64,000 bases of DNA from Albimonas pacifica (GCF_900113695.1 NZ_FOQH01000002.1:496001-560000); one strand, 5' to 3'; shown: positions 55,035-64,000, counted from the first letter of the stretch. Notes: generated by a model from the sequence alone, not told the origin. Numbers and translations: made by a program.

Positions 55035-58000
55035 TCACAGGCTCTGCAGGAGGTCGTCGAGCTCGTCCTGCCCGAACGCCATGTCCGGGAAGTCGGCGGG
55101 GGTGAAGCCGGCGTCCTCGCCGGCGAGGCAATGGGCGAGGATCGCGTCGAGTTGGCTCGCGATCCGCCCCGCGATCCGCGCCACGGTCTCCGGGCGGAGC
55201 TGGGCGGCGGAGTGGGTCAGGCCGAGGCGCATGGCTCCCTCCACCACGCGGGCGTCGATCTCCAATGCCGCGTCGCGGGGATTGTCGGGGCCGCGCAGGG
55301 GGCCGGGGCTCTCAGGCGCGGGGCGCAGCAGGGCGCCCGCCGCCGGCAGGGCCGGGGCCTCGCCGAGGAAGGCGAACCGCACCGCCGGGGCCGGGCCGCC
55401 GGGGCGCGGGGGGCCGCGCAGGGCGTCCTTGGCGCTGCGCAGCGCCTCCGCCGGGCCGGCCCCGGGCGGCAGGTCGAGACGCACGGAGCGGCAGGCGCTC
55501 AGCCAGCCGCCGGCCCCGCCGGGGTCAGGCGCGCCGGGGAGGGCGTCGCGCCCGTGGCTTTCCAGTTCGAGGTCCACGCCCGGTTCCCCCGTGTGCTCGG
55601 CGAGCGCCAGGGCGAGGGCCGCGGCCAGCGCCTCCCGCGGGGCGACGGGAAAGGCGGCGGGGGCCTCGTGCAGCAGGCGGGCGGCGGTCTCCGGGCCCGG
55701 GACCAGGAGGTGCGTCCGCGCGTCCCGCTCGAGGTTCGAGCCGTCCGGATCGTCGAGGGGGAAGGCGGCCGGGTCGCCCGGGGCTGCGTCCGGGGTCTCG
55801 GGCGGCAGGGGCGCGCGCAGGCGGGGGGGCGGCGTCTCGCCGGCCTCCAGCGCCGCGTGGATCGCCTCGAGGTCGTCGAGCAGGATCCGCCACGACGCCG
55901 CGTCCGCCAGCAGGCGATGGGCCGCCACCGCCAGGCGCTGTCCGCCGTCCGCGCCGGTCCCCAGCACCGCGCCCCACAGAGGACCCTCGGCCAGGTCGAA
56001 GCCGGCCTGCATCCGCGCCGCGGCCTCGGTCACGTCGCCCTCGGCGAGCGTCAGGGGCGCGGCCCCGGGCGCGGGCGCGAGGCTCGGCTCCCGGCCCTGC
56101 GGCCCGCGGCGGAAGCGCAGGCGCAGGGCGTCGTGACGCTCGGCCAGCAGGGTCAGGGCGCGGGCGAGGAGGTCGGGATCCAGCGGGCGGGAGGGGGCCA
56201 GCATGACGGCCCGGTTCCAGTGATGCGCCTGGGGCAGGTCGCGGGCGAGGAAGCGGCGTTGCGCGGGCGTCAGGGGCGGGGGGCCCTGGGGCGCCTCGGT
56301 CGCGATCGCCTCGCGCCCGCGGACGGCCTCGGCCAGGGCCGCCAGCGTGGGGAACTGGAAGATGTCTCGCGGAGACAGGTCCAGCCCCTGGGCGCGCGCC
56401 TGGGCCACCGCCTGGATGGCGAGGATCGAGTCCCCGCCCAGCGCGAAGAACCCTTCCGAGCGCCCGACCCGCTCGCGCCCCAGCACGCGCCGCCAGGTCT
56501 GCGCCAGCCGCTCCTCCAGCCCCGGGCGGGGCAGGTCCGCGAGCGCGGCGCGCGCCGGGTCCTCGGGCTGCGGGGGCGGCAGGGCGTTGCGGTCGACCTT
56601 GCCGTTGGGCAGGCGCGGCAGGGCGCCGAGCGGCACGAAGATCGAGGGGACCAGATGCGCGGGCAGGAAGCGGGAGAGCGCCTCGCCCAGGTCCGCGGCG
56701 TCGGGGGCGGCGGTCTCCACCCAGGCGACCAGCCGGCGGTGGCCCTGCGCGTCGCGCCACACGTCCACCGCGGCGGCCGCCACGCCGGGAAGGCGGGCGA
56801 GCGCGTCCTCGACCTCGCCGGGCTCGACCCGGAAGCCGCGGACCTTCACCTGCCGGTCGCCGCGCCCGAGATAGTCGAGCGTGCCGTCGACCGCGTGCCG
56901 CACCCGGTCGCCGGTGCGATACATCACCGGCGCGCCGCCGGCATCGAAGGGGTTCGCGAGGAACCGCTCCGCCGTCAGCTCGGGCCGGTTCCAGTAGCCC
57001 CGCGCGACGCCGGCGCCGGACAGGAACAGCTCTCCCGCCATGCCCGGCGGCACGGGGGCGAGGCGCTCGTCCAGCACATGGGCCTGCGTGCCGCGGATGG
57101 GGCGGCCGATGTTGAAGGCGCCCTCGCGCGGCAGGCGGCAGGCGGTGGAGTAGGTCGTGTCCTCGGACGGGCCGTAGAGGTTCCAGACCTGCGCCACGGA
57201 GGGGATCGCGTGCAGCCGCTCGGCCAGCGCCGGGGGCAGGGGCTCGCCCGCGAGGCAGACCGTGCGGACCGAGGGCGGCAGGGGCGCGAGCCGCAGCAGC
57301 TCGGTCATCGGGGTGGGCACGGTGTTGACCAGCGTGACCTGGTCGCGGAACGCCGCCTCGGGCAGGGCGAAGAGGTCGTCGACCAGCAGCAGCGTGCCGC
57401 CGAGCGCCAGCGTCGCGAAGATCTCGAAGACCGAGAGGTCGAAGCAGATCGAGGTGGAGCCGAGCACGCCGGACAGCTCCCCGGGGGCGAACTGCTCCTC
57501 CGCCCAGCGGATCAGGGCGACGGCGTTGCGATGCTCCAGCGCCACGCCCTTGGGCGCGCCGGTCGAGCCGGAGGTGTAGATGAGATAGGCGAGGTCCTCG
57601 CCGGCGACCTCCGCCTCCACTGGCCGCGCGGCGGGACCTCGCGGACCGTCGCCGAGGCCCGGCGGGCCCTGCCAGAAGTCCGAAAGGTCCAGCCGCCCCT
57701 CGCCCCCGTCCCCGCCGTCGCCGAGGCTCAGCACCAGCGCGAGCTCGGCGTCGCGGGCGACATAGGCGATGCGGTCGGCGGGATAGGCGGGGTCCAGCGG
57801 CACGTAGGCCGCGCCCGCCTTCAGCACCGCCAGCATCGCCGCGACCATGTCGATGCGCCGGGGCAGGGCGATGCCCACCCGGTCGGCGCGCCCCACGCCC
57901 AGCGCCTGCAGATGGGCGGCGAGCGCCCCGCTGCGGGCCTCCAGCGCCGCGTAGGTGATCGCGTGCCCGGCGTCGCGGATGGCGATGCGCCCCCCCGCCT

Positions 58001-61000
58001 GCGCGGCGCGGGCCGAGACCAGGCCGTGCAGCGTCTGCGGCCCGTCGAGGGGGATCGTCCCGGTGTCGTTCCAGGCGGCGAGGCGGCGCGCCTGGTCGGG
58101 GTGCAGCAGCGGCAGTTCCGCGGTGGGCCTGTCCGGCTCGGCCACCGCGGAGGCGAGCAGCGTCTCGTAGGCGCGCAGCATGTCGGCGGCGGTCTCGGGC
58201 CGGAACAGGTCGCTTCGGTATTCCAGGCGGATGCGGAGCGCCTCGCCCAGGTCCAGCACCCCCAGCGCCAGGTCCAGCCGGGCGCCGGCGCCGGGGAGGG
58301 GCAGGCTCTCCCAGGCGATGCCGGCGGTTTCGGCCGGCGTCGCCTCGCGGGTCTTCCAGGAGAACAGGGTCTGGAAGACCGGGTTGTGGCTCCAGCTCCG
58401 CTCGGGGTCGAGCGCCTCGATCACCTGCTCGAAGGGGGCGTCCTGGTGTTCGATCCCCTCGATCACCTGGCGGCGGCAGGCGTCGAGGATGGCGCGGAAG
58501 CCGGCGGGGCTCTCGGCCGGCAGGCGGTGGACGACGGTGTCGACGAAGAGGCCGACCATCTCGGACAGGTCCGGGTGCGGGCGGGAGGTCACCGGCGTGC
58601 CGATCACCGCCTCGTCGGTCCGGGCGTAGCGGCCCAGCAGCACGGCCCAGGCCGCCAGCATCGCCATGTAGGGCGTGGCGCCCTGCTGGGCGGCGAGCGT
58701 GCGCAGGGCCTGCGCGGTCTCCCCCGACAGCTCCACGTCCACGCTGCCGCCGGCGAAGCTCTGGCGGGCGGGGCGGGGGAAGTCGGTGGGGATCTCCAGC
58801 AGCGGCGGCGCGCCGCGCAGCCGCTCGACCCAATGCGCCACCGAGGCGGAGAGGTCGCGCCCCCGCTGCCAGGCGGCGAAGTCGGCGTAGCGCAGGGGGA
58901 GGGCCGCCGGGCGGTGCTCCGGATCGCGGGCCAGCGCCGCGTAGATCTCCGTGAGGTCGCGCAGCGCGATCTGCAGCGAGATCGCGTCGCCCACGATGTG
59001 ATGCAGCGTCAGCAGCAGCGCGTGGTCGTCCTCGCCCAGCGCATAGAGCCTCAGGCGGGCCAGCGGACCGGCGGAGAGGTCGAAGGGCCGCGCCGCCTCG
59101 GCCCGCATCGCGTCTTCCAGGCTCTCGGGCGTCGCGGCCGCAGGGGTCAGGTAGGTCGCCTCCGGCGGTCGGATCGCGATGCGCGGGGCGCCGTCCGGGG
59201 CGGGGTAAGCGCTGCGCAGAGTCTCGTGACGCGCCTGCAGCAGGGTCCAGGCGCGGGCCAGACGGGCGGGGTCCAGCGGCCCGCGCAGGCGCAGGGCGGC
59301 GGCGAGGGTGTAGGCGGTGTTTCCGGGGTCGAGCGACTCCAGCGTCCACTGCCGCGCCTGGGCGGGGGAGAGGGGGGGCTCGGCCGTTTCGGGCAGGGGC
59401 GGGATCGGGGGGGGCGGGGTCTCGTCCAGGATCTCGGCGGCCTCCAGCGCGGCGGCGAAATCGCCCAGCCGCGGGTGTTCGAACAGCAGCCGCAGGGGCG
59501 TCGCCCGCGGGCCGCGGTGGGGGATGCGGGCGATCATCCGCATCGCCAGCAGGGAATGGCCGCCCAGCGCGAAGAAATCGGCGGCGGGCCCCGGCGCATC
59601 GGTTTCCAGCAGCTCGGCCCAGAGGCGGGAGAGCATCGCCTCGACCCCGCTGCGCGGCGGCCCGTCCGGTTCGGCGCGCGGCGCGGGCGGAGGCAGGCGC
59701 AGGCGGTCGACCTTGCCGTTGGCGTTCAGCGGAAACGCCTCGATCTGCACGAAGAGCGAGGGGACCATGTAGGCGGGCAGCCGCTCGGCGAGGCGGGCGC
59801 GCAGGCGGGGCTCGTGGGTCGAGAGGTCGCCCTCGGCCCGGCACCAGGCGACGAGGGCGGCGTCCTCGCCCGCGCCGTGCAGCGCCGCGACCGCCTCCAG
59901 GACCGCGGGGTCCTCGGCCAGCGCGCCCTCGATCTCGCCCAGCTCGATGCGGAAGCCGCGCAGTTTCACCTGGAAGTCGAGCCGGCCGAGGTAGACCAGC
60001 GTCCCGTCCGCCAGCCGCCGCGCCCGGTCGCCGGTGCGGTAGAGGCGGGCGCCCTGGCGCTCCACGAAGCGCTCGGCGGTCAGGTCGGGGCGGTCGAGAT
60101 AGCCGGGGCTGAGGCCGAGCCCGCCGATATGCAGCTCTCCGGCCGCGCCGGGCGGGCAGTCGCGGCCCGAGGCGTCCAGCACGTGCAGCGTGGTGTTGGC
60201 GATCGGCCGGCCCAGCGGGATCAGGCGGCGGGCGAGGTCGGCCGGCGTGACCTCGGCGCAGGCGGACCAGATCGTGGTCTCGGTCGGGCCGTAGAGGTTC
60301 CACAGCCGCCCCTCGCCCTCCAGCAGCCGGGCGGCGAGGGCGAGGTCCAGCGCCTCGCCGCCGCAGAGCATCGCGAAGCCCTCGGGGGCGCGCCAGCCCT
60401 CCTCGGCCAGCAGGCGCCATGTGGCGGGGGTGGCCTGCATCATCGTGGCGGCGGAGCGGGCCAGGAGATCGCGCAGCGCGGCGCCGTCGATCACGTCCCA
60501 GGCGTCGGCCAGCACCAGCCGGCCGCCGGTCATGAGCGGCAGGAACAGCTCCAGCCCCGCGATGTCGAAGGCCGGCGTGGTGACCGAGACCAGCGTGTCC
60601 GACGCCCCCATCCCCGGCCGCTCGGCCATCGAGGTCAGCAGGTTCGCGAGGCTCTCGCGCCGGATCGGCACGCCCTTGGGCCGACCGGTCGTGCCGGAGG
60701 TGAAGATCACGTAGGCGAGGTCCTCGCCGCGGGGCGCCCGGCGCGGCGCCCGGGCGGGGGCCGGCGGGGGCGGCGCGGCCAGGTCGAAGACCGGGCAGGC
60801 CGTCCCCTCGGGCGGCGGGCCCTTGGTCAGGATCAGCGCCGGCGCCGCGGCCTCGAGGATGCCGGCGAGCCGCCGAGGCGGGTGCGTGGGGTCGAGCGGC
60901 ACATAGGGCGCCCCCAGCTTCAGCGCCGCCAGCAGCGCCACCGGCAGGTCGGCGTCGCGGGGCAGGCAGACGGCCACGCGGGCGCCCTCGGGCAGGCGGG

Positions 61001-62570
61001 GGGCGAGCGCGTCGGCCAGCCGCTCGGCGGCGGCGTCGAGCTCGGCGTGGGTCAGGCGGGTCTCGCCCGCCTCCAGCGCGGGGGCGTCGCCGCGGGCGCG
61101 CATGGCGGTGGCCAGCAGGTCCGAGAGCTCCGCCTCGGGCAGGGGCCGGGCGGTGTCGTTGAGGGCGGCGAGGGTCGCGCGGTCGTGGGCGTCGAGCAGG
61201 TCGATTTCGGCCAGCGGGCGGTCCGGCTCGGCCGTCGCCTGGTCGAGCAGGCGCAGGTAGTCGTCGGCCAGCCGCTGCGCGGTCTGCGGCAGGAACAGGT
61301 CGGTCGCGTATTCCAGCACCCCCGACAGCCGCTCGCCCAGGAACAGGTCCAGCGACAGGTCGAAGCGCGCGCCGCGGCCCGGCGTGGGCTCGGGCGAGAG
61401 GGTCAGGCCGGGCAGCTCGATCCGCGCCGGCTGGCGGCGGTGGAGGTTGAACATCGACTGGAACAGCGGCGCGTGGGCCAGGTTGCGCTGGGGGGCGGCG
61501 AGCTCCACCACCCGCTCGAACGGAACCTCCTGGCGGGAGAGGGCGGAGAGGACGACGGTCTTCAGCCGCGCCACGGTCGCGGCAAAACTCTCGGCCGGGT
61601 CGATGCGGGCGCGGAGCGCGAGGGTGTTGGCGAAATAGCCCACGGTGTCCGCCACTTCCGCGCGGTCGCGGTTGGAGACGGTCGTGCCGATGCAGATGTC
61701 CTGCGCGCCGGAATACCGCGCATGCAGGGCGTGGAAGCCGGCCAGCAGCACCACATACGGGGTGGTCGCATGGGCGCGGGCCAGCGCCTCGATCCGCGGG
61801 AGCAGCGCGTCGGGCGCCTCGAAGCGCAGACGGGCGCCGGCGGGGTCGCGGCGCGCGGGGCGGGGCAGGTCGGTGGGCAGGTCGAGGAGGGGGGCGAGGC
61901 CGTCGAGCTCCTGCCGCCAGGCCTCCGCCTGGGCCTCGAACTCGCCGGCCCGGCCGCGCTGGGCCAGCGCGTGGGCGGCGTAGGACATCGCGGGGACGGG
62001 GGGGGCGGCGGCCGGATCGCGATAGAGGGCGACGAGATCGGCGATCATCACCTCCAGCGAGCGGTGGTCGGCGATGATGTGATGGGCGGCCAGCGCCAGC
62101 ACATGGGTCTCGGGCGCCAGCCGCACCAGCAGGCAGCGCACCAGCGGGCCGGCGGCGAGGTCGAAGGGCTGGGCGGCGAAGGCGGCCAGCGCCGCCTCCA
62201 GCGCCTGGGGGTCGGCGGCCAGGTCCGCGCGGGCCAGCTCCAGCGGTTGGGGCGGGTCGATCGCCTGCAGGGGGGCGCCGCCCTCGTCCTCGAAGCGGGT
62301 GCGCAGGCTGGCGTGGCGGGCGCGGATCCGGGAGAGGGCCGCGGAGAGGCGCGGCACGTCCAGCGCCCCCTCCAGCCGCAGGGCCGAGGAGATCGTGTAG
62401 GCCGAGCCGCCGGGCGCCATCTGCTCGACGAACCACAGGCGCTGCTGGGCGAGGCTCAGCGGGGCGCGCCGCAGCTCCCCCCCGCCCTCGGCCGCGCGGC
62501 GCAGGCGGGCGGCGAGCAGGGCGCGGCGGTCAGAGGTCTCCGGGGCGGGGATCGCGTGATCTTCGGGCAT
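55035..62570 (-). CDS. NRPS, domains C-A-T-C-A-T-E
   Basis: This is a 2511-residue synthetase. C1 (37-460) has the HHxxxD motif at H163-H164/D168, with His instead of the usual Gly after it. A1 (462-960) has specificity residues D669 I670 L673 Q712 L735 G737 L759 I767 W768 K953, equal to the glycine code DILQLGLIWK. T1 serine is S1006. C2 has H1190-H1191/D1195 (HHIVGDA). A2 (1495-1995) reads D1711 L1712 F1715 N1749 C1772 A1774 L1798 T1806 Y1807 K1991, nine of ten matching the alanine code DLFNNALTYK. T2 serine is S2048 in LGGDS, the form that precedes E domains. The E domain (2100-2505) has H2218-R2219, losing one catalytic His. The start overlaps the previous stop (ATGA). Confidence 0.95.
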   Translation of the reverse strand: MPEDHAIPAPETSDRRALLAARLRRAAEGGGELRRAPLSLAQQRLWFVEQMAPGGSAYTISSALRLEGALDVPRLSAALSRIRARHASLRTRFEDEGGAPLQAIDPPQPLELARADLAADPQALEAALAAFAAQPFDLAAGPLVRCLLVRLAPETHVLALAAHHIIADHRSLEVMIADLVALYRDPAAAPPVPAMSYAAHALAQRGRAGEFEAQAEAWRQELDGLAPLLDLPTDLPRPARRDPAGARLRFEAPDALLPRIEALARAHATTPYVVLLAGFHALHARYSGAQDICIGTTVSNRDRAEVADTVGYFANTLALRARIDPAESFAATVARLKTVVLSALSRQEVPFERVVELAAPQRNLAHAPLFQSMFNLHRRQPARIELPGLTLSPEPTPGRGARFDLSLDLFLGERLSGVLEYATDLFLPQTAQRLADDYLRLLDQATAEPDRPLAEIDLLDAHDRATLAALNDTARPLPEAELSDLLATAMRARGDAPALEAGETRLTHAELDAAAERLADALAPRLPEGARVAVCLPRDADLPVALLAALKLGAPYVPLDPTHPPRRLAGILEAAAPALILTKGPPPEGTACPVFDLAAPPPPAPARAPRRAPRGEDLAYVIFTSGTTGRPKGVPIRRESLANLLTSMAERPGMGASDTLVSVTTPAFDIAGLELFLPLMTGGRLVLADAWDVIDGAALRDLLARSAATMMQATPATWRLLAEEGWRAPEGFAMLCGGEALDLALAARLLEGEGRLWNLYGPTETTIWSACAEVTPADLARRLIPLGRPIANTTLHVLDASGRDCPPGAAGELHIGGLGLSPGYLDRPDLTAERFVERQGARLYRTGDRARRLADGTLVYLGRLDFQVKLRGFRIELGEIEGALAEDPAVLEAVAALHGAGEDAALVAWCRAEGDLSTHEPRLRARLAERLPAYMVPSLFVQIEAFPLNANGKVDRLRLPPPAPRAEPDGPPRSGVEAMLSRLWAELLETDAPGPAADFFALGGHSLLAMRMIARIPHRGPRATPLRLLFEHPRLGDFAAALEAAEILDETPPPPIPPLPETAEPPLSPAQARQWTLESLDPGNTAYTLAAALRLRGPLDPARLARAWTLLQARHETLRSAYPAPDGAPRIAIRPPEATYLTPAAATPESLEDAMRAEAARPFDLSAGPLARLRLYALGEDDHALLLTLHHIVGDAISLQIALRDLTEIYAALARDPEHRPAALPLRYADFAAWQRGRDLSASVAHWVERLRGAPPLLEIPTDFPRPARQSFAGGSVDVELSGETAQALRTLAAQQGATPYMAMLAAWAVLLGRYARTDEAVIGTPVTSRPHPDLSEMVGLFVDTVVHRLPAESPAGFRAILDACRRQVIEGIEHQDAPFEQVIEALDPERSWSHNPVFQTLFSWKTREATPAETAGIAWESLPLPGAGARLDLALGVLDLGEALRIRLEYRSDLFRPETAADMLRAYETLLASAVAEPDRPTAELPLLHPDQARRLAAWNDTGTIPLDGPQTLHGLVSARAAQAGGRIAIRDAGHAITYAALEARSGALAAHLQALGVGRADRVGIALPRRIDMVAAMLAVLKAGAAYVPLDPAYPADRIAYVARDAELALVLSLGDGGDGGEGRLDLSDFWQGPPGLGDGPRGPAARPVEAEVAGEDLAYLIYTSGSTGAPKGVALEHRNAVALIRWAEEQFAPGELSGVLGSTSICFDLSVFEIFATLALGGTLLLVDDLFALPEAAFRDQVTLVNTVPTPMTELLRLAPLPPSVRTVCLAGEPLPPALAERLHAIPSVAQVWNLYGPSEDTTYSTACRLPREGAFNIGRPIRGTQAHVLDERLAPVPPGMAGELFLSGAGVARGYWNRPELTAERFLANPFDAGGAPVMYRTGDRVRHAVDGTLDYLGRGDRQVKVRGFRVEPGEVEDALARLPGVAAAAVDVWRDAQGHRRLVAWVETAAPDAADLGEALSRFLPAHLVPSIFVPLGALPRLPNGKVDRNALPPPQPEDPARAALADLPRPGLEERLAQTWRRVLGRERVGRSEGFFALGGDSILAIQAVAQARAQGLDLSPRDIFQFPTLAALAEAVRGREAIATEAPQGPPPLTPAQRRFLARDLPQAHHWNRAVMLAPSRPLDPDLLARALTLLAERHDALRLRFRRGPQGREPSLAPAPGAAPLTLAEGDVTEAAARMQAGFDLAEGPLWGAVLGTGADGGQRLAVAAHRLLADAASWRILLDDLEAIHAALEAGETPPPRLRAPLPPETPDAAPGDPAAFPLDDPDGSNLERDARTHLLVPGPETAARLLHEAPAAFPVAPREALAAALALALAEHTGEPGVDLELESHGRDALPGAPDPGGAGGWLSACRSVRLDLPPGAGPAEALRSAKDALRGPPRPGGPAPAVRFAFLGEAPALPAAGALLRPAPESPGPLRGPDNPRDAALEIDARVVEGAMRLGLTHSAAQLRPETVARIAGRIASQLDAILAHCLAGEDAGFTPADFPDMAFGQDELDDLLQSL

Positions 62571-64000
62571 CAGGCTCGCGCCTCCGTGTCGTCGTCGTCC
62601 ATGCGGGCCAGCATCGCCTCCACCTCGGCGTCGGAGAGACCGTCGAGGTCGATCTCCGCTGGCTCCGGCCGGCTCAGGGCCGCGTCCACCAGGGCGGCCT
62701 GGCGGCGAGGGGTGAGCGCCTCGAAGAGGGCGCCCAGCGGCAGCTCCACGTTGAAAGTCTCGCGCAGGCGGGCCAGCAGGCGCATCGCCAGCAGCGAGTG
62801 GCCGCCGCGGGCGAAGAAGTCGTCCTCGGCGCCGACGGCCTCCACCTCCAGCAGGGCCTGCCAGAGGGCGATGACCTGCGCCTCGGTCTGCGTCGCGGGC
62901 GGCGCCGGCGGGGCGGCGTCGGGCAGCGGCAGGGCGGCCAGCGCCCGGCGATCGACCTTGCCGTTGGGCATCCGCGGCAGGGCCGGGTGCAGGGACCACA
63001 GGGCGGGGACCATGTGGCGGGGGAGGGCCTGGACCAGCGCCTCGCGCAGGGCGGCCGGATCGAGCGTGTCGGGCGCCACATGGGCGATCAGCCGGCGGTC
63101 GACGTCGCCGGGCGCGCCGGTGGCGAGGACGGCGGTCTCGGCGACCTGCGGGAGCGCCTCCAACGTCGCCTCGATCTCGCCGATCTCGATGCGCAGGCCG
63201 CGCAGCTTCACCTGGGCGTCGATGCGCCCCAGGATGTCGATGCGCCCGTCCGCCCGCCAGCGCCCGCGGTCGCCGGTGCGGTAGAGCCGGGCGCCGGGCG
63301 TGGGGTCGAACGGGTCGGGCACGAAGCGCTCGGCCGTCAGCCCGTGCCGCTCGAGGTAGCCGCGCGCCAGGCCCGCGCCGGCCACGCAGATCTCGCCGGC
63401 CGCGCCGCGGGGCAGAAGCCGGCCGTCGCGGTCGAGGATGTGCAGCCGGGTCCCGGGGAAGGGGCGGCCGATGGGCATCGGGCGCTCGGTCTCGTCCTGC
63501 ACCGGGCCGCCGGCGTCGTAGATGGCGTCCTCGGTAGGGCCGTAGAGGTTGTGGATGCGCCTCAGGCCGCCGCGGGCCTGCAGGCGGTCGAGCAGGGCGG
63601 GGGGGAAGAATTCGCCCGCCAGGTTGATCACCCGCAGGGTGTCGGGCAGGTCGTGGCGCTCGGTCAGCTCGCGCAGCAGGCTGGGCACGGTGTTGACCAG
63701 CGTGACCCCGGCCGAGGCCGGCAGCGTCGGCAGGTCCAGCAGCGTCTGCGCCAGCACCAGCCGCCCGCCATGGGCCAGCGTCGCGAAGATCTCGAACAGC
63801 GACAGGTCGAAGGAGACCGATGTGGCGAAGAGCACGCCCGAGAGGTCGTCCGCGTCGAAGGTCTCCCCTGCCCAGGCCACGCGCGAGAGGATCGCGCGAT
63901 GCTCCAGCGCCACCCCCTTGGGCCGACCGGTGGAGCCGGAGGTGTAGATCACCACCGCCAGCGAGCCCGCCTCGCCCCGCGGCGCCACGGGGCCGGGCGC
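62570..64000 (-). CDS. NRPS, adenylation and carrier domains (5' part outside window)
   Basis: This is the C-terminal 476 residues of an NRPS protein, open at the right edge. It begins in the middle of the A domain at VVIYTSGSTGRPKGVALEHR and contains FDLSLFEIF, LVNTVPSLLREL, INLAGEFF, NLYGPTEDAIY, YRTGDRGRWRADGRIDILGR and NGKVDRRALAALPL. Specificity residues read D-L-F-N-N-A-L-I-Y-K, nine of ten matching the alanine code. The carrier serine is in FFARGGHSLLAM. The protein ends in an acidic tail (DGLSDAEVEAMLARMDDDD), a plausible docking segment for the basic N-terminal helix of the next NRPS. Whether a C domain precedes A is not visible. Confidence 0.93.
   Translation of the reverse strand, partial: APGPVAPRGEAGSLAVVIYTSGSTGRPKGVALEHRAILSRVAWAGETFDADDLSGVLFATSVSFDLSLFEIFATLAHGGRLVLAQTLLDLPTLPASAGVTLVNTVPSLLRELTERHDLPDTLRVINLAGEFFPPALLDRLQARGGLRRIHNLYGPTEDAIYDAGGPVQDETERPMPIGRPFPGTRLHILDRDGRLLPRGAAGEICVAGAGLARGYLERHGLTAERFVPDPFDPTPGARLYRTGDRGRWRADGRIDILGRIDAQVKLRGLRIEIGEIEATLEALPQVAETAVLATGAPGDVDRRLIAHVAPDTLDPAALREALVQALPRHMVPALWSLHPALPRMPNGKVDRRALAALPLPDAAPPAPPATQTEAQVIALWQALLEVEAVGAEDDFFARGGHSLLAMRLLARLRETFNVELPLGALFEALTPRRQAALVDAALSRPEPAEIDLDGLSDAEVEAMLARMDDDDTEARA

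Noticed and set aside
54927-63284. A 2785-codon open frame on the plus strand across the NRPS genes
   Set aside because: It is the antisense shadow of the NRPS genes in very GC-rich DNA, where stop codons are rare. Its product is low-complexity Gly/Arg/Ala sequence with no domain, while the minus strand has continuous NRPS motifs.

Overview
The window is very GC-rich and gene-dense, and its gene content points to an alphaproteobacterium of the Rhodobacterales. The evidence is a PccR-type (ScfR) regulator divergent from pccB, a pccB/ridA/pccA/DUF4174/methylmalonyl-CoA mutase locus, DUF4170 ahead of a lipid A/Kdo gene set, a VPLPA-type C-terminal sorting tail, and a suf locus ending in sufS. 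This taxonomic reading is inference. No rRNA, tRNA, CRISPR array, transposase or phage gene was seen.

Layout. 1-4.3 kb: the end of a suf operon (sufD 3' part, three consecutive YIP1-family membrane proteins, sufS, a 68-residue ORF, a strong terminator). 4.5-11 kb: a MarR regulator divergent from a branched-chain amino acid-type (liv) ABC transporter operon. 11.1-12.5 kb: a secreted Ntn-hydrolase of the choloylglycine/penicillin V acylase family, bounded by imperfect 44/45-nt inverted repeats. 12.5-16.9 kb: a family-3 solute-binding protein, an EamA exporter, an amino acid ABC permease broken by a single-base frameshift in a run of six G, and an MFS transporter. 16.9-19.5 kb: an ArsR-type regulator divergent from a PLP dehydratase, then a HisC-like aminotransferase. 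19.7-23.3 kb: an envelope operon (DUF4170, DUF374 acyltransferase, waaA, lpxK) with a recognisable promoter and terminator. 23.3-26.6 kb: a form II CoxL/CoxM molybdenum hydroxylase pair with no visible small subunit.

27.2-37.3 kb is the propionyl-CoA to succinyl-CoA locus: pccR, pccB, ridA, a small membrane protein, two near-identical glycine-zipper lipoproteins, pccA, DUF4174, mutase. The propionyl-CoA synthetase prpE lies at 45-47 kb and a MaeB-type malic enzyme at 42-44 kb, so propionate activation, carboxylation, rearrangement and C4 outflow are all in one 20-kb stretch. Two ketopantoate-reductase paralogs (37.8-40.1 kb) sit in a repeat-rich patch that includes a hairpin with about 66-nt arms and a perfect 29-nt inverted repeat enclosing the second paralog. 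NhaA, LysE, ZntB, a rhodanese, a VPLPA-type secreted protein, a small ABM-like protein and guaB follow.

The most distinctive region is 51.9-64.0 kb (minus strand, running off the right edge): a translationally coupled non-ribosomal peptide synthetase operon, A-T (partial), then C-A-T-C-A-T-E (2511 aa), then C-T (548 aa), then a type II thioesterase, then a DUF2306 membrane protein. The A-domain specificity residues read as alanine-like, glycine and alanine-like, giving a predicted Ala-Gly-Ala-X core. The epimerisation domain has lost the second His of its HHxxxD motif (His-Arg instead), and the terminal module has no adenylation domain.
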